Both the position numbers and the translations under genes were made by a program. A model generated the notes under the pieces. That model made no database searches. It saw only the letters and a list, made by a program, of their open reading frames with translations, and was not told where the DNA came from. Source: Serinus canaria (taxonomy: Eukaryota; Chordata; Aves; Passeriformes; Fringillidae). From it: a DNA stretch of 64,000 nt. Within the stretch, counting starts at the first letter, position 1, and each line of letters opens with the position of its first letter. The DNA lies in NCBI RefSeq assembly GCF_022539315.1, contig NC_066315.1, forward strand, positions 123,849,374-123,913,373. Direction: 5' to 3'. Positions 23,456-34,530 of this stretch are shown piece by piece.

Positions 23456-26400
23456 AGAGACATGTTTTCTTGATACTGGCATATCTAACTTGTTATTTCC
23501 AGCAGGTGGAGAGGCTTCAAATGTCAAAGAACATGCCTGGCTATTTTCTCATGCTTGCAAAGGAAAGGCATTTTCTTTATCTCTAGGGAAAATGTAAAAT
23601 CAACAAATAATTTTTCAGCAATTAATTTTGTTTGAGTAAATAAGGGTTTCTACCTTGGCCAGTTTAGGGTGTATAATGATCAGATGTGTTAAGGCCTTGA
23701 GGCATCTCCTGGGTCTTTGCATTCAGCCTTGACTGACTATTAAAAAATGAAAAATGTGGCTAGATTCAAGCCTTCAAGCCAGTGAATACTGTCCTCAGGC
23801 TGAAACCCAATGCAAAACTGATAATTTATTCTAATCCACTCACATGCTATCCTTATTAACAGGAAGACAGATTTTTTGCATTGCTTTGTTACTCAAGGAA
23901 TTGATCCCTGGTAAATGTTTTTCTAAACTGGTACCTAATTAGATGTCTTAAAGTGTACTATTTTTTTCTAGGAATTTTACTTATTCTATTTAACATAATT
24001 TTTCATTATTTTCATAGTTATCAAAATATATTATGCTAAAGAACAGTGATCTTGAAACACACAATGTGAAAGTAATTCCATATATATTAGAAATATATCC
24101 TTGAATTTAAATAGGAATTATAAATGCTTTTTATAATGACAAAAGCTGGAGATGAAGCAAAAAGTGTGTGGGGAAAAAGGGTGAAAAAAATCATACTGCT
24201 TCAAATTTTATAGAGCAAAAGAATCCAATACATTTCTATTTACTATGGTAAAATTCTAGACATCTTGCACATATCCATATTGCAGAAGACTCTTTTCTTG
24301 TCTGAATATCATATTTATTGATCCACAGTGATTCCCACTGTTTTATATGAGCAATCATCCCTGGAGAAAGGGGCATAAAATGACCTTTAGTGTCAAAGCC
24401 ACCTAATGATAGCAGCATGTGCTCTAACACCAAAAGTTTTCCTGTCCCAGATGAAGGCTATCTTGCTGCTCTTGCTCAGATGCTTTTTCATGCCAAAATG
24501 AACATGCTAGCTCTGATTAAGCAGTAAAAAACACTGACAGTTCACTGGACAAGATTGTTTATATTTAAGCTTCATTCATTATAAATAAAATTGAATAACC
24601 AAATGCAAAAAATCTTTTCTGATATTGTGTCTTGAAAAAAACCTGCAAGCATTTGGAAAAACAAATTAACATTAATCACTAAACTGGTTTCAGTTCCATC
24701 TTGAAAAATGATAAAATGTTTAGTGTTAGGCCCTGTCCCTGGGCAAACTAATGAGTAGAGTGATGGATCATGTTTTGTCTAAAAGTTATATTACATAAAA
24801 AGTGTTCTTGTCTGTAGTTGCAAAGCCTTTGGACTTTGAGCTGAGTGACAGCTGTACTGGCCATGATGATTTTGTCATTGGCACAAGGCTGCTGTGGTGT
24901 CTCTGATGGTACCTCAGTCACAGTATTGGATACTGGCTTAAGTTATTGTTGAACAATGGGGGATGCAAAGAGAAATAATGAGAAGCTTAATGGGAGTGGC
25001 TTTTTTCCCATCACAATTTAGTGTTCTTAACTATATTTTAGGTATTTGAAAAAGATCGCTCAAAATTTTTGGTGTTGGAAATGCAATGATTTATTCAGTG
25101 TGTAAAATATTTATGTTGATGGCTTTTGTATCCACTTCTAGAGTTATGGCAATAACTAAATGATCTCAACCAAGGAGGAAAAACTCTCCATTATGGGCTG
25201 CAATATTTGGTTTACTGGAAATCCTCAGATGCTTTCAACTGGCTCAAAGTCCACATCATCACAATTATATTCAAATGGCTTTTTACTTCCAGAACAACAA
25301 GATTACAAGTGTATCCAATTACTAACATGATGCATTAGAAGAAAATACATGTCTACAAAACTCTTCTGAGATCACCTAATTTATAAAGCATTTTCAGACT
25401 TTGAAAAATTTATTACTTGTGTCTGGATAAGGAGAGAAGCACTTAATAGTATTTTGGGACTGTTTTTCAAACAAGAGCACTAGTTATTTGACAGTTTAAT
25501 CAGTTACATATTAACACCAGAATATGCTACGCAGGAAAACATATGAACATGATCAAAAATTATAAAGAAGACACTTTTATTGACTAGTATATCCATAAAC
25601 CAAAAGGCTGAATTACCTGTGTGGAGATATAAACCCCTTGTACACATGTAGAATTTAAAAGTTACTAACATATTTTAAAATTCTTTAAAAACTATTGAGG
25701 ATACAATAAAGATAAACAATATAGCATATTCTATGTCTGCAAAACATCTACATAAATGCTCCAAAAGAAGATTTTTTTTGAGGCATAAAGCCTCTCTATG
25801 CTATATTTGTTCTCTTAATTTGTACATGAAATAAAAAAAAAAAAAACCCTCAAACTTTGTACCTTCTACAAGTGACATTAGTTATTTAAATTTTGTAAAG
25901 TCATTTGGAAGGCCACTAATTTGTAAATATCCTGGATAAATGTTAAGGAATGTCACTATAATTTGCAGTGAGATAAGAAATCTAATAATATTATTTTACT
26001 GATTTACTAAAATGACAGCAACAAACTGGGTTTATTCTACTGTGTAAATTCTTTAGTGTTACATTGCTTCCAAACTTTTTTTTTTTTTAATAATTGTGCA
26101 CAGCCCAGGAAAAATTACTTCTATGCAAATGTGGAGCTCTGTAAAAATCGACCAGTACTAGGGCCTTTTACAACGTTTAAGGAAATAAAGATGTGGTTGA
26201 GAAATCCTGTGGAATATCAAATCCCCTTGTAGCAGCTGGAACTAAATTACTCTGGAAAAATCCCTTTGTAGTTTTTTCATGCTTTAGATCAACAAGAAAA
26301 CTTTAAATTTAAACTTAATCTGGAGCTTCTTGCAAACACATAGGGATCAGAGCAGGACAGCCACTGCATCTGTGTGCCTGACCCACAAATGAAGATCATA

Positions 26401-29204
26401 ATAAGCAATTAATTAAACATTTAATTCAGATTTTAAAATTTCCAGTTGTTATACCTTGGTTAATAAGCCCTGTTCTAAGGCATGTACTGAAATTTTATAC
26501 TATTTAATATTCCACTTTTACTGTCTAAATATATATCTGTAATATTCTATTAGAATTATTTTTTAAAAGTGAAGCCAATAGTGAAAAAACATTTGGAAAC
26601 TTCTGTTGTTTTCTTTGTGAAGCAGTCAATACTTGTCAGGATATCTCTGTACTTCTAGGTTTAATAAGTCCCTCTTTGTTTTTACCAAACACTAAATCAA
26701 TGGCTGTTTGGGTGAGCAGTAAAACCATATTACCAGAGAAAAAACTCCTATACATCATCCTAAGAATAGTGCAATTTTCTTCAACTCAAATATTTATTCC
26801 TTAAACAAATGTAAATAAATTCCTAACACTAGAAAAAGGGTTTCATAACATGCTCATTTCAGAATATACCTAGCTCTCTCTTTTCTTTATTTAAAAAATT
26901 ATTTTTTCAAAATAAAGTAAGTTTTGACTTTTCAAGAGGAACAAATTTTACTTTGCTTAAGATAGAAGCATAACTCAGAAATGCAATGAAATGTACTGTA
27001 AACACAATTTATACCCTTTTTAATGTATTAAAAAAATACTATTTATAAATGGACCAGGACATGTTCTTTAGCTCACAAATCTATGTGAATCCTTCTCTGC
27101 CCAAAGCATATATAATGGTAAGTGGAGAAATAATGGATTTTCAGAAGAGTGGTGAAATTCACTCTCTGACTTAGAAGAATAACCCACCAATGTACATGAA
27201 ATAGAACAGGCTTTACTGCAAGAGAGAATCTTTTTCATTGGAAATTTCATTGCTCTAAGTCTCAGGTTTCATGTTAAAAGTTTGCCTTTGAATCCTGTTC
27301 AGCAGAAACCAAAAACTTTCAACACTACTTGGTGGCAGTCACAACCTCACCAATCTCATCAATATTTCATGCAGTAAGATGCTGAAACATGTTCATCTGA
27401 AGAAACAAGAAAGAGAAGATTCAATGTATTTCATGAAAGTCACATATCTATGTCCCCTCCCCATTTTTTTTTAAAAGATTTTAAGGAGAACAGAGGATGG
27501 TGTTTCAACTTCATTTGTAATGTATATCAATTGTGAAAATGCAAATAAAGCACAAGAAACAGCATTATGTCTCAAACAGTTCTAGGACAACAAACACGTT
27601 TTTTGGGACTTCTAGATTAATTAAATTATGACATTTAAAGGTTAATTTTTTTTTCCCTAAATCACTCACATAAGACTGGTGTAAAAATATGTCTCACTGA
27701 GTAGTGCAGTGTACAATCAGTGTAAACTGTGCAGAATTTATATGATTAGGACATCACAGGAATTATCCTGATGTGAAGGCACAGATGTCTTAGCCCTTTT
27801 GGAGGTGCCCTAAAGTTTCTTTTGCTCCATAAAGCATAGATCTTCTGCACCTCATCTGCCCCAGGTGAGTGATTGAACATCCTAGGGTACTTATACAGTT
27901 GTATGCTGTCTGCATAGACTGAGGAGATGCATCCTAAGATAACCAGAAATTATCCATCTAACTTAATCATGTAAGTTCCATTATAGTAAAAAAAACCCCA
28001 AAAACAAAATACAAAAAACCCCATAAAAGAAGGGGAGGCTCATCTACAAAAATAAGTTGCAAAATAGGAAGTATGAATTGTCCTTTCAAAACTTCTCTTT
28101 TTTACCAACAGCAAAAAAAGAGAAGACTACTTTGGTTATTTCCCTTATGTATCTAGGGAGATGAAGTGTACTGCAAGAACTCATCTGAAATGTTCTGTTA
28201 TGAAGTAAATAATTTGAATTCAGTTTGTAGCCACAAGAATAAACCTCATTATTTCTTTAAAAAATTCTCCAGTTCAGCATCAGCAAGTAATAATGGAAAT
28301 TGTGATTTGTACTATGGGGGAAATAACCAAATAAAAAACTCCTTCACCTGAAGTCTCACTCCAAGATTTCTCTCCTGAAGTATTAGAGATTTTATTAATT
28401 CACAATTACATTTTTTTCTACAAAGGAAAAAGACACATAAAGTACTTTGTTGCAGTTACAAAATTTAGTCATTCTGCTTTTTAGAAATAAATATTCATTC
28501 TTCAGCATCTTTCTGTGTTTGCCAGGCTGACTTCAGCACTTTCTTGTTTCATAATCAATGCTGGCAATAGGTTTAGTATTTGATTTCAAATTTTCTTAAT
28601 ATTTTTCTTCCTATATCAATTCTGGTTCATTCCAAAGTACCTTTGATTTAAGACAAAGTTTATTAACTAAGAAAATACCCATGGGATGCAAGGGAAATTA
28701 TCTAGATTTTCAGTATTTGTCTGCAAATATTTAACTTTTATAGTGTGCACTCTTCAGAGTTATTGTAGAAAATTACTTACTTTCTGGTAAGAGAGCAATG
28801 GCTTTTTTCTGCTGATAAAATAATTTATTTTGACATACCACTGTGTTAAATATTAACTAAAAGGGCAATTAAACAAGTGAAATCACTTGATATATCAAAT
28901 GTTTATTCATGTCCTGGGCTGAAAAGTGATAAAACTATAGATTTAGAATGCATAATTTTATCTGGGATTTAAAAATAGGCTAAGACATAAGGATGTAGTC
29001 TCTTAGATGAATGCTGCATGCAATGAAATGCACTGTGATATAATCTGGAATGAAACAACCTTCATTTTTCTGTCAGACACTTTGTGAATATTTTAACAGT
29101 TTGGTCTCAGCTTTCCTTAGCTGTAACAACTTTGTGTAATAGCATTCTTCTCTTCTTCATCCTGTTAGAGATGTCAGCAAACATCCTGAGTATTTCTGCA
29201 TATT
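23456..29204. other. AT-rich non-coding DNA
   Basis: About 5.7 kb with no recognised gene or repeat family. Features seen are an A13-14 run near 25834-25847, a T11 run near 26079, and an A/C-rich tract at 27987-28023. Open frames here are about 60-65 codons and have no coding character. Confidence 0.55.
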
Positions 29205-29530
29205 TAGGGTCTGTCAGAGATAGAGTGAATTTCCCCCATAGCAGCTCTCCCAGTGCTGTGCATTGGGAGCTGGAAAGGTGTTGGTGACACACCAGTGTTT
29301 TGGCAACTACTGAGCAGCTCTGCACAGCACCAGTCCTGTGTGTCCAACATTTCCCCCACCAGCAGTAGGCTCAGGGAGGAAAATCTTGGGAAGAGCCATA
29401 AATTTGCTACCAAATGCATGACCCTTACTAGTAGACATTGGATCCCATGGCAAAAAATGTGATGAGAAGGAGAAGGAAAATTGCTTCCTCTGATGGGAGA
29501 AGGGGGGAAGGAAGAGAAGAAAGGGTTAAA
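29205..29530 (+). mobile_element. ERVL-type LTR fragment, diverged, plus strand
   Basis: From about 29205 the order is 'agatagagtgaatttccccc', 'catagcagctc', 'gagctggaaaggtgttggtg', 'gttttggcaactactgagca', 'cagctctgcacagcacc', 'ccccaccagcagtaggct' and 'cttgggaag'. A 'gacccttactag...ggatccca' part follows, then a purine-rich stretch ('gggagaaggggggaagg'). This is the order of the same avian ERVL-type LTR seen inverted at 7856-8174, here including the middle section lost there. Similarity fades after about 29530, so the 3' part including the terminal GGTTAAACCAC is missing. Open frames on both strands in 29204-29755 overlap it and are not genes. Confidence 0.62.
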
Positions 29531-30647
29531 AGGACACAAAATGAAGGTGCTGGAACAGACTGCTTGTTTATAAATACAGCTGCAAGAATCATAATGATCT
29601 CATGCAGGAGGGAGGAGAGGGGATTAGATTCCAAAGGTGGGTGGATCTTAGTATGCAAAAAAAGTTGCAAGAGAGAAAATTTAAATTTGACATGCAATTA
29701 CATGTCACAGACTGTAGTTCATTCAGGCAGTGTGAGAAATCACAAGATGACATGAAATCAAACTAAGGTCATGAGAAAAATTACTTTATTCAGTCTGGTA
29801 TATAAACAAATACAAGTTTGTAAGACTATGTCAAAAAGAAGGAAATTACCCATTTGAGGCAAAACACTTAACTACTATGGGCATAATTTATGATACTTCA
29901 AGGACTTCTTCACAGAATTAGATTCATTTTTACATGGCTCCATATCTATTGTTCTTTTTGCATTAAGTCTCCTGAAATTACTAGAGTCCAGATGCACCTG
30001 TTATGTAGAAAAAGTCTAATTGTTTTTAATCTGTTGAATGATAAACTGATTATGAAATTCTAAACAGGTGTGTCTTCAATAAATGTAATTACAGAGATGC
30101 TTGAGAAAAAGCAATGCATTTTCAGTCAGTTATACTCTGCTTCTGTGTTACTCAAGAAACATTCTGTATCTGTCCAAGTTTTCAGAAAATAACTGCAAAG
30201 CTAAGTGATGTCACCTAAGAAACATTCTGAAACATTCTTTGGCTGCATGTTTGAAGGGACAGAGGAAGGAATCTGTCTCTCTTGATAGAAACTACTAGAA
30301 GAAGAATAGGATTGGGAGTGCATGACTAGTAGAGATAAAAAAAAAAAAAAACCAAAAATTCCTCCCAAAAACCCCTGAACAAAACTGTGAACAAAGTAAC
30401 ACCAAATCTCTTCACCACACTTACATCAGGAAGGAAAATGACCAAAGTCAAAGGACTGGAAAGAAGAAAAGCTATAACAGAATGCTCTTTGTACTATAAG
30501 AGGAAATTAACCTTTATTCTCTTATTTCTTTCTAAAGTTTTGTAAAGTCTATTGTTATTACTGCTGTTAGCAACAAATTAAAGTCACTGAGAAGAAGAGG
30601 AAGAGGTATTCCAGAATAATGGGTTTAATTTGAAGTAGTCAGATCTC
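29531..30647. other. AT-rich non-coding DNA
   Basis: No gene or repeat family was recognised. An A14 run lies near 30338-30351. Short open frames at the left edge overlap the LTR fragment. Confidence 0.5.
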
Positions 30648-31150
30648 AGAATCACAGAATTTTTAGGGTTGGAAGGGACCTCTGGATATCATTTAGTCCA
30701 ACCCTCTGCCAAGCCAGGGTCACCTGGAGCAGGTCACACAGAAACGTATCCAGGTGGGTTTTGAATGTCTCTGGAGAGGGAGACTCCATGACCTCCTTGG
30801 GCAGCTTGTCCCCATGTTCTGCTACCCACAATGTAAAGAAGTTCTTCCTTGTGTTGAGATGAAAGTTCTAATTGATTTATTTTATGGCCACTGCTCTTCA
30901 TTCTGTTGCTGGGCACCACTGAAAACTCTCTGGCACCATCCAGTTGGCAGCTGCCTTAGAGGTATTTATATGCACTGATGAGATCCCCTCTCAGTCTTGT
31001 CTTCTCCAGACTGAACAGGCCCAGCTCCTGTGGTCTTTCCTCATAAGAGAGATCCAGACCCCTAATCCTTTTTGTGGTCCTCCACTGGACTTTCACTGGA
31101 CCTCCTCCTTGTCTTCCTTGTACATAGGTGCCCAGAATTGGACACTTTCA
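30648..31150 (-). mobile_element. CR1 LINE fragment, about 500 bp, with 3' end
   Basis: This starts on plus with agaatcacagaatttttagg, then 'ggttggaagggacctctgga', 'tcatttagtccaaccc', 'ccaagccagggtcacctgga', 'gcaggtcacacagaaacg', 'ccaggtgggttttgaatg', 'ctccatgacctccttgggca' and 'aaagaagttcttccttgtgt'. Later come 'tgatgagatcccctctcagt', 'cttctccagactgaacaggc' and 'ggtgcccagaattggacac'. These are reverse-complement CR1 landmarks in correct order, so the element is on the minus strand with its 3' end at about 30648 and a 5' truncation near 31150. It is better preserved than the other copies in the window. The open frames inside it are shadows; no intact ORF2 remains. Confidence 0.94.
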
Positions 31151-32990
31151 AAAGTGTTTTAAAATTAGATTTGGTAATTGTTCAGTACTTGTTTCTAGTT
31201 TTGATTCTTACAGAATCTTGCAAATTCCACTCCTTCTAACAAATGGAGAATCTTTTCAAACAAAAGAATAGAGTATAATGTAGAGAAACACAGTGCATTT
31301 TGTGCAATAGCACAGGACAATCTATTGGTAGAGTACGGGAAGTGCAAAGCAAAAATGTGACAATGCTTTTACAGCTAGACTATCATGTGGGACATTCTGT
31401 CTTCTCACAAAATATGGGAAATGGCATTTTAACTTATGCTCCTACAGGGCTAAAGAATAGAAGAAGTTTTTCTTGAAACTACATTTTGTATAACACTAGG
31501 AATAATAAGATAATTAGATCTGTGTGCTAAGTGAAACAAGCATGTGTCTAGACATGGGTTTGAAAGAGCTCCCCTCTCCTGTGACACAAAACATGGAATG
31601 TGCTGGGGAATGCTAAGGGTAGAAAGGAGAGCAGTGGCTGCAGTATTTGTCACCTTCCCACAGTCTTAACCATGAGCAAAGACATACAAAATTTAGAAAT
31701 CCCACTAAGATGGAAGTGGGTCTGAGCTTCCAACTTCTGGGTTGCCTGAAGTGGCAGTTTTAGGTTCTGCAGTGTGACAGCTGATGCTAAGTATAAAAAA
31801 GTAGATGTAAAGGCACTTCTCTACAAAAAAGGCGTGGGAAGAGTAAGTTAAACTAAAAAACCTGGCCAAGTTGCCTTGAAAATAAGAATAAATCAGTTTT
31901 AGCTGTTTTTAAAATGTAAAATAGTGTAATGAGTCTATGAAAATCAGTGAAAGAGCTAAGTGCAGCATTCTGTGGGTTATATAAATTTTAAACATAAATC
32001 TGTAGTTTAAAAGGAGAAGATTTTAGTTTCACTGTTGATCTTCTATTCTGGAAACACTCTCAAGCATGAGCAATTCCTAGGCATATGATCATTTTGGCAG
32101 AATCAGCTGTACCTTCTTTAAGTCTGCTCCTTCTCTTCTGAATAAGAAGATACTCTTACTGTCTATATGCACAGAGTTTGCTTTTCATTGTGGCATGAAA
32201 GCTACACATATTCTTACTGATGTGCATTTTCTAAAGCTCATGAAACTTATGGATTTTGCTCCTAGAATCATATTATCTTGCCGAAGAATATTATTTGTCT
32301 TTGCAAAAGTGCAAAGTGCTGAATGTTTTTCTGGAATATGGTTTGACTGCCTGATTTTGATGATGTGATATTAGATGGACTACTGCCAAATAGAAACCAA
32401 ATCTGCTGCAGAATGGTGCAACCCTCTGAACAGCGTGTGGACAGTCTTCTGGAGTGTCCCTTGAAGGGTTGCTCTTCCATAGTGCTGAAGGAGTTGCTAC
32501 AGATCTCACCATGAATGCACTAAAGCTCATAAATTATCTAGATGTATGGCAAATCCAAGTCCTGCCTCAAGACTGTACACTACCAACCAGTCAGAATTGC
32601 CATTACAGCCTCAATGCCAGGGCTACAATTATATTCTGAATATCAGGAAATTTTATTTTCCCATTAAAAGATCTTCATTGTAGTAGTGATGTTGAGGACA
32701 GCATATTTCATTTGACAAGTTGGTAACACAGATTGGATTGTATTTTGTGAAGTTCATATTTTATACAACGATGTTTACAAGTTTTGATTTGAAAGCTAAA
32801 ATTTATTTGACTGGATCAAAGCTAAAATTGTTTTTACCTGATTTTGTATCTTACCTGATACCTTTAGTATCACTTCTGCTAAGGAGTTTCAAGGCATAGA
32901 CATCTAATATTCTTTTTGATATTCTGTTTTATATTTTTACATTAATTACTAAATATTTTTCACAAAATAGTGGAGGAAAAGCCACATTTG

Positions 32991-32993
<3 letters not shown>
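31151..32993. other. AT-rich non-coding DNA
   Basis: About 1.8 kb with no recognised gene or repeat. Overlapping short open frames around 32268-32639 on both strands lie in slightly more balanced sequence, but they show no domain and no splice context. Confidence 0.5.

Positions 32994-33051
<58 letters not shown>
32994..33051 (+). repeat. (TA)29 dinucleotide microsatellite
   Basis: An uninterrupted TA array of 58 bases. Perfect TA arrays of this length extrude readily as cruciforms and are usually highly variable in length. Sequencing error in its length is also likely. Confidence 0.98.
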
Positions 33052-33055
<4 letters not shown>

Positions 33056-33209
33056 CCCCATTTATAAAGTCAAGGCAATGATTTTCTGATTGATAATGCT
33101 ATGTCAGAGTGGAATTTGAAAAAATAAATCTTGATACAGCAGCTTATTCCAGATAAGAATCTGATCTTGACTAAATAAAAATACTCAATTTATAAATGGA
33201 AGGAATAAA

Positions 33210-33780
33210 AGTGAAGGTAATTAATTAATTAATTTTTACCCTTTCTTAGATAACTTTTTATAGAAAATAATAGGAAAAACTTATGGTTTGCCACCCCAGC
33301 TTGGATTAATATCATGATAATAATTTTCTTTTTTTATGCAAATAGTTTGAAAAGGACTATCATTTTAAGTAATTTTCCAGTGTAATTGAAAGTAAAGGGT
33401 CATGGTTCATAGATACATATTAATTTGGCTAACAGAAAGCAATTTACTTTTCCTTAATTAAATTCAACCGCTGCAGCCTTTGTTTTAAATTGATAAAAGG
33501 ATTACAAAGTTATCTTTTCAGGTTTGTATAGCAGTTAACGTTTGAATAAAAATGCCTTTTGCCTGAACTTAAGTTCAATTAAGGGATTATGAAGAGAAAT
33601 GCTCTTCAAAAAATTAAAGTAATTTTTGTTTCTTCATTAAATGGTAGTGTTCCCTTTGAGTCCTAAATACTAAGGTTTGTGTGATTATGGAAAAATTAAT
33701 TTGAAATATACAGGTAGAGCCTGTCACTCAAATTAAGCAAGTCAATTAATTAAATATTTAGCTATTTTTTATTACTACGT
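33210..33780. promoter_or_regulatory. Candidate conserved non-coding element (motif-based)
   Basis: Nothing here is repetitive or coding. The stretch contains many motifs of developmental transcription factors. These are tandem TAATTAATTAATT homeodomain sites (33218-33235), GGATTAAT (33303-33310, OTX/PITX-like), ATGCAAAT (33336-33343, exact POU octamer in reverse), CCTTTGTTTT (33477-33486, SOX/LEF-like), and further TTAATTAA-type sites near 33455 and 33743. Such clusters are typical of the conserved enhancers found in vertebrate gene deserts. AT-rich DNA produces these motifs by chance, so this is a hypothesis that only cross-species conservation could confirm. Confidence 0.25.
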
Positions 33781-34290
33781 TTAAAAAATCTCTGTTCTAA
33801 GAGCCAGACAATTTGACTGAATGCTGAAGATACATCTTGCCAATTTCAGGGGAAAAAATATTTATAAAAGTACAACTGACCATTTGAACTGGCTACAGAA
33901 ATTGCATTTCTACTAGCCAGACTTTAGAAAATTATATCTAGGATAATACACGGTAAAATTAGGAAAAAAGATTCTCAATTCTCCCAATTCTCACACTTGG
34001 CAAAATAAGGGTGATAGTTTTTCCTACTTACCTATTAGTCCTGCCTTAAGTGGAAGGAAAAGAAAGGAAGAAGTTATGTGAGCAGAAAGTAAATGAAATG
34101 ATAAAAACGTGATCTCCTTAAAACCATAACTTTTTTTTTTTTATGAAACAACAAGAGTAGCTTTAATTGCTCTGTTCTTAAAAGATTCAACAAGTTACTG
34201 TTAGTGAAATTTTTACCTACATTGTCAAAGAAAGGAAGTAAGTAAAATCTGTATAAAATGATGTGGAAGTGATAAAAAAAAGGATAAATC
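33781..34290. other. AT-rich non-coding DNA
   Basis: No gene or repeat was recognised. A T12-13 run lies near 34130-34142. Confidence 0.5.
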
Positions 34291-34530
34291 TAGAATGAAT
34301 GGTGCTGCAATGGTGTTAAGGTGTTGTGGGGGCTGGTGACTCCCTGGACTCAGGGGCCAGGAGCAGTAGGGCTCCCCCTGAGCAGCCTGAAATGGATTCC
34401 TTGGCTGTGGGCAGCCTGGTGGAGCCCTGGAGGGGCCAGGAAAATGCAGTCTGATTTGGTTGGCTTTGGTAAACTGAAAATCATTGTCTGGTGGTCACTG
34501 TTAGAATATTTTCAAGACAGACCTTGAGTA
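34291..34530. other. Small GC-richer block of unknown origin
   Basis: The sequence from about 34305 to 34450 is rich in G and in CTGG/CCAGG steps (for example ggagccctggaggggccagg). It contrasts with AT-rich flanks. A 68-codon open frame on plus (34321-34527) covers it, with many tryptophan and glycine codons. That is a composition expected from G-rich sequence, and it has no recognised domain. It may be an old LTR or retroposon piece that I cannot name. Confidence 0.4.

Noticed and set aside
29204..29755. Several overlapping open frames on both strands, some looking soluble and charged
   Set aside because: They overlap the LTR fragment and its purine-rich stretch; Arg/Lys/Glu/Gly bias follows from GA-rich sequence.
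30734..31162. Open frames on both strands with Cys/Trp-rich translations
   Set aside because: Shadow frames of the CR1 fragment at 30648-31150.
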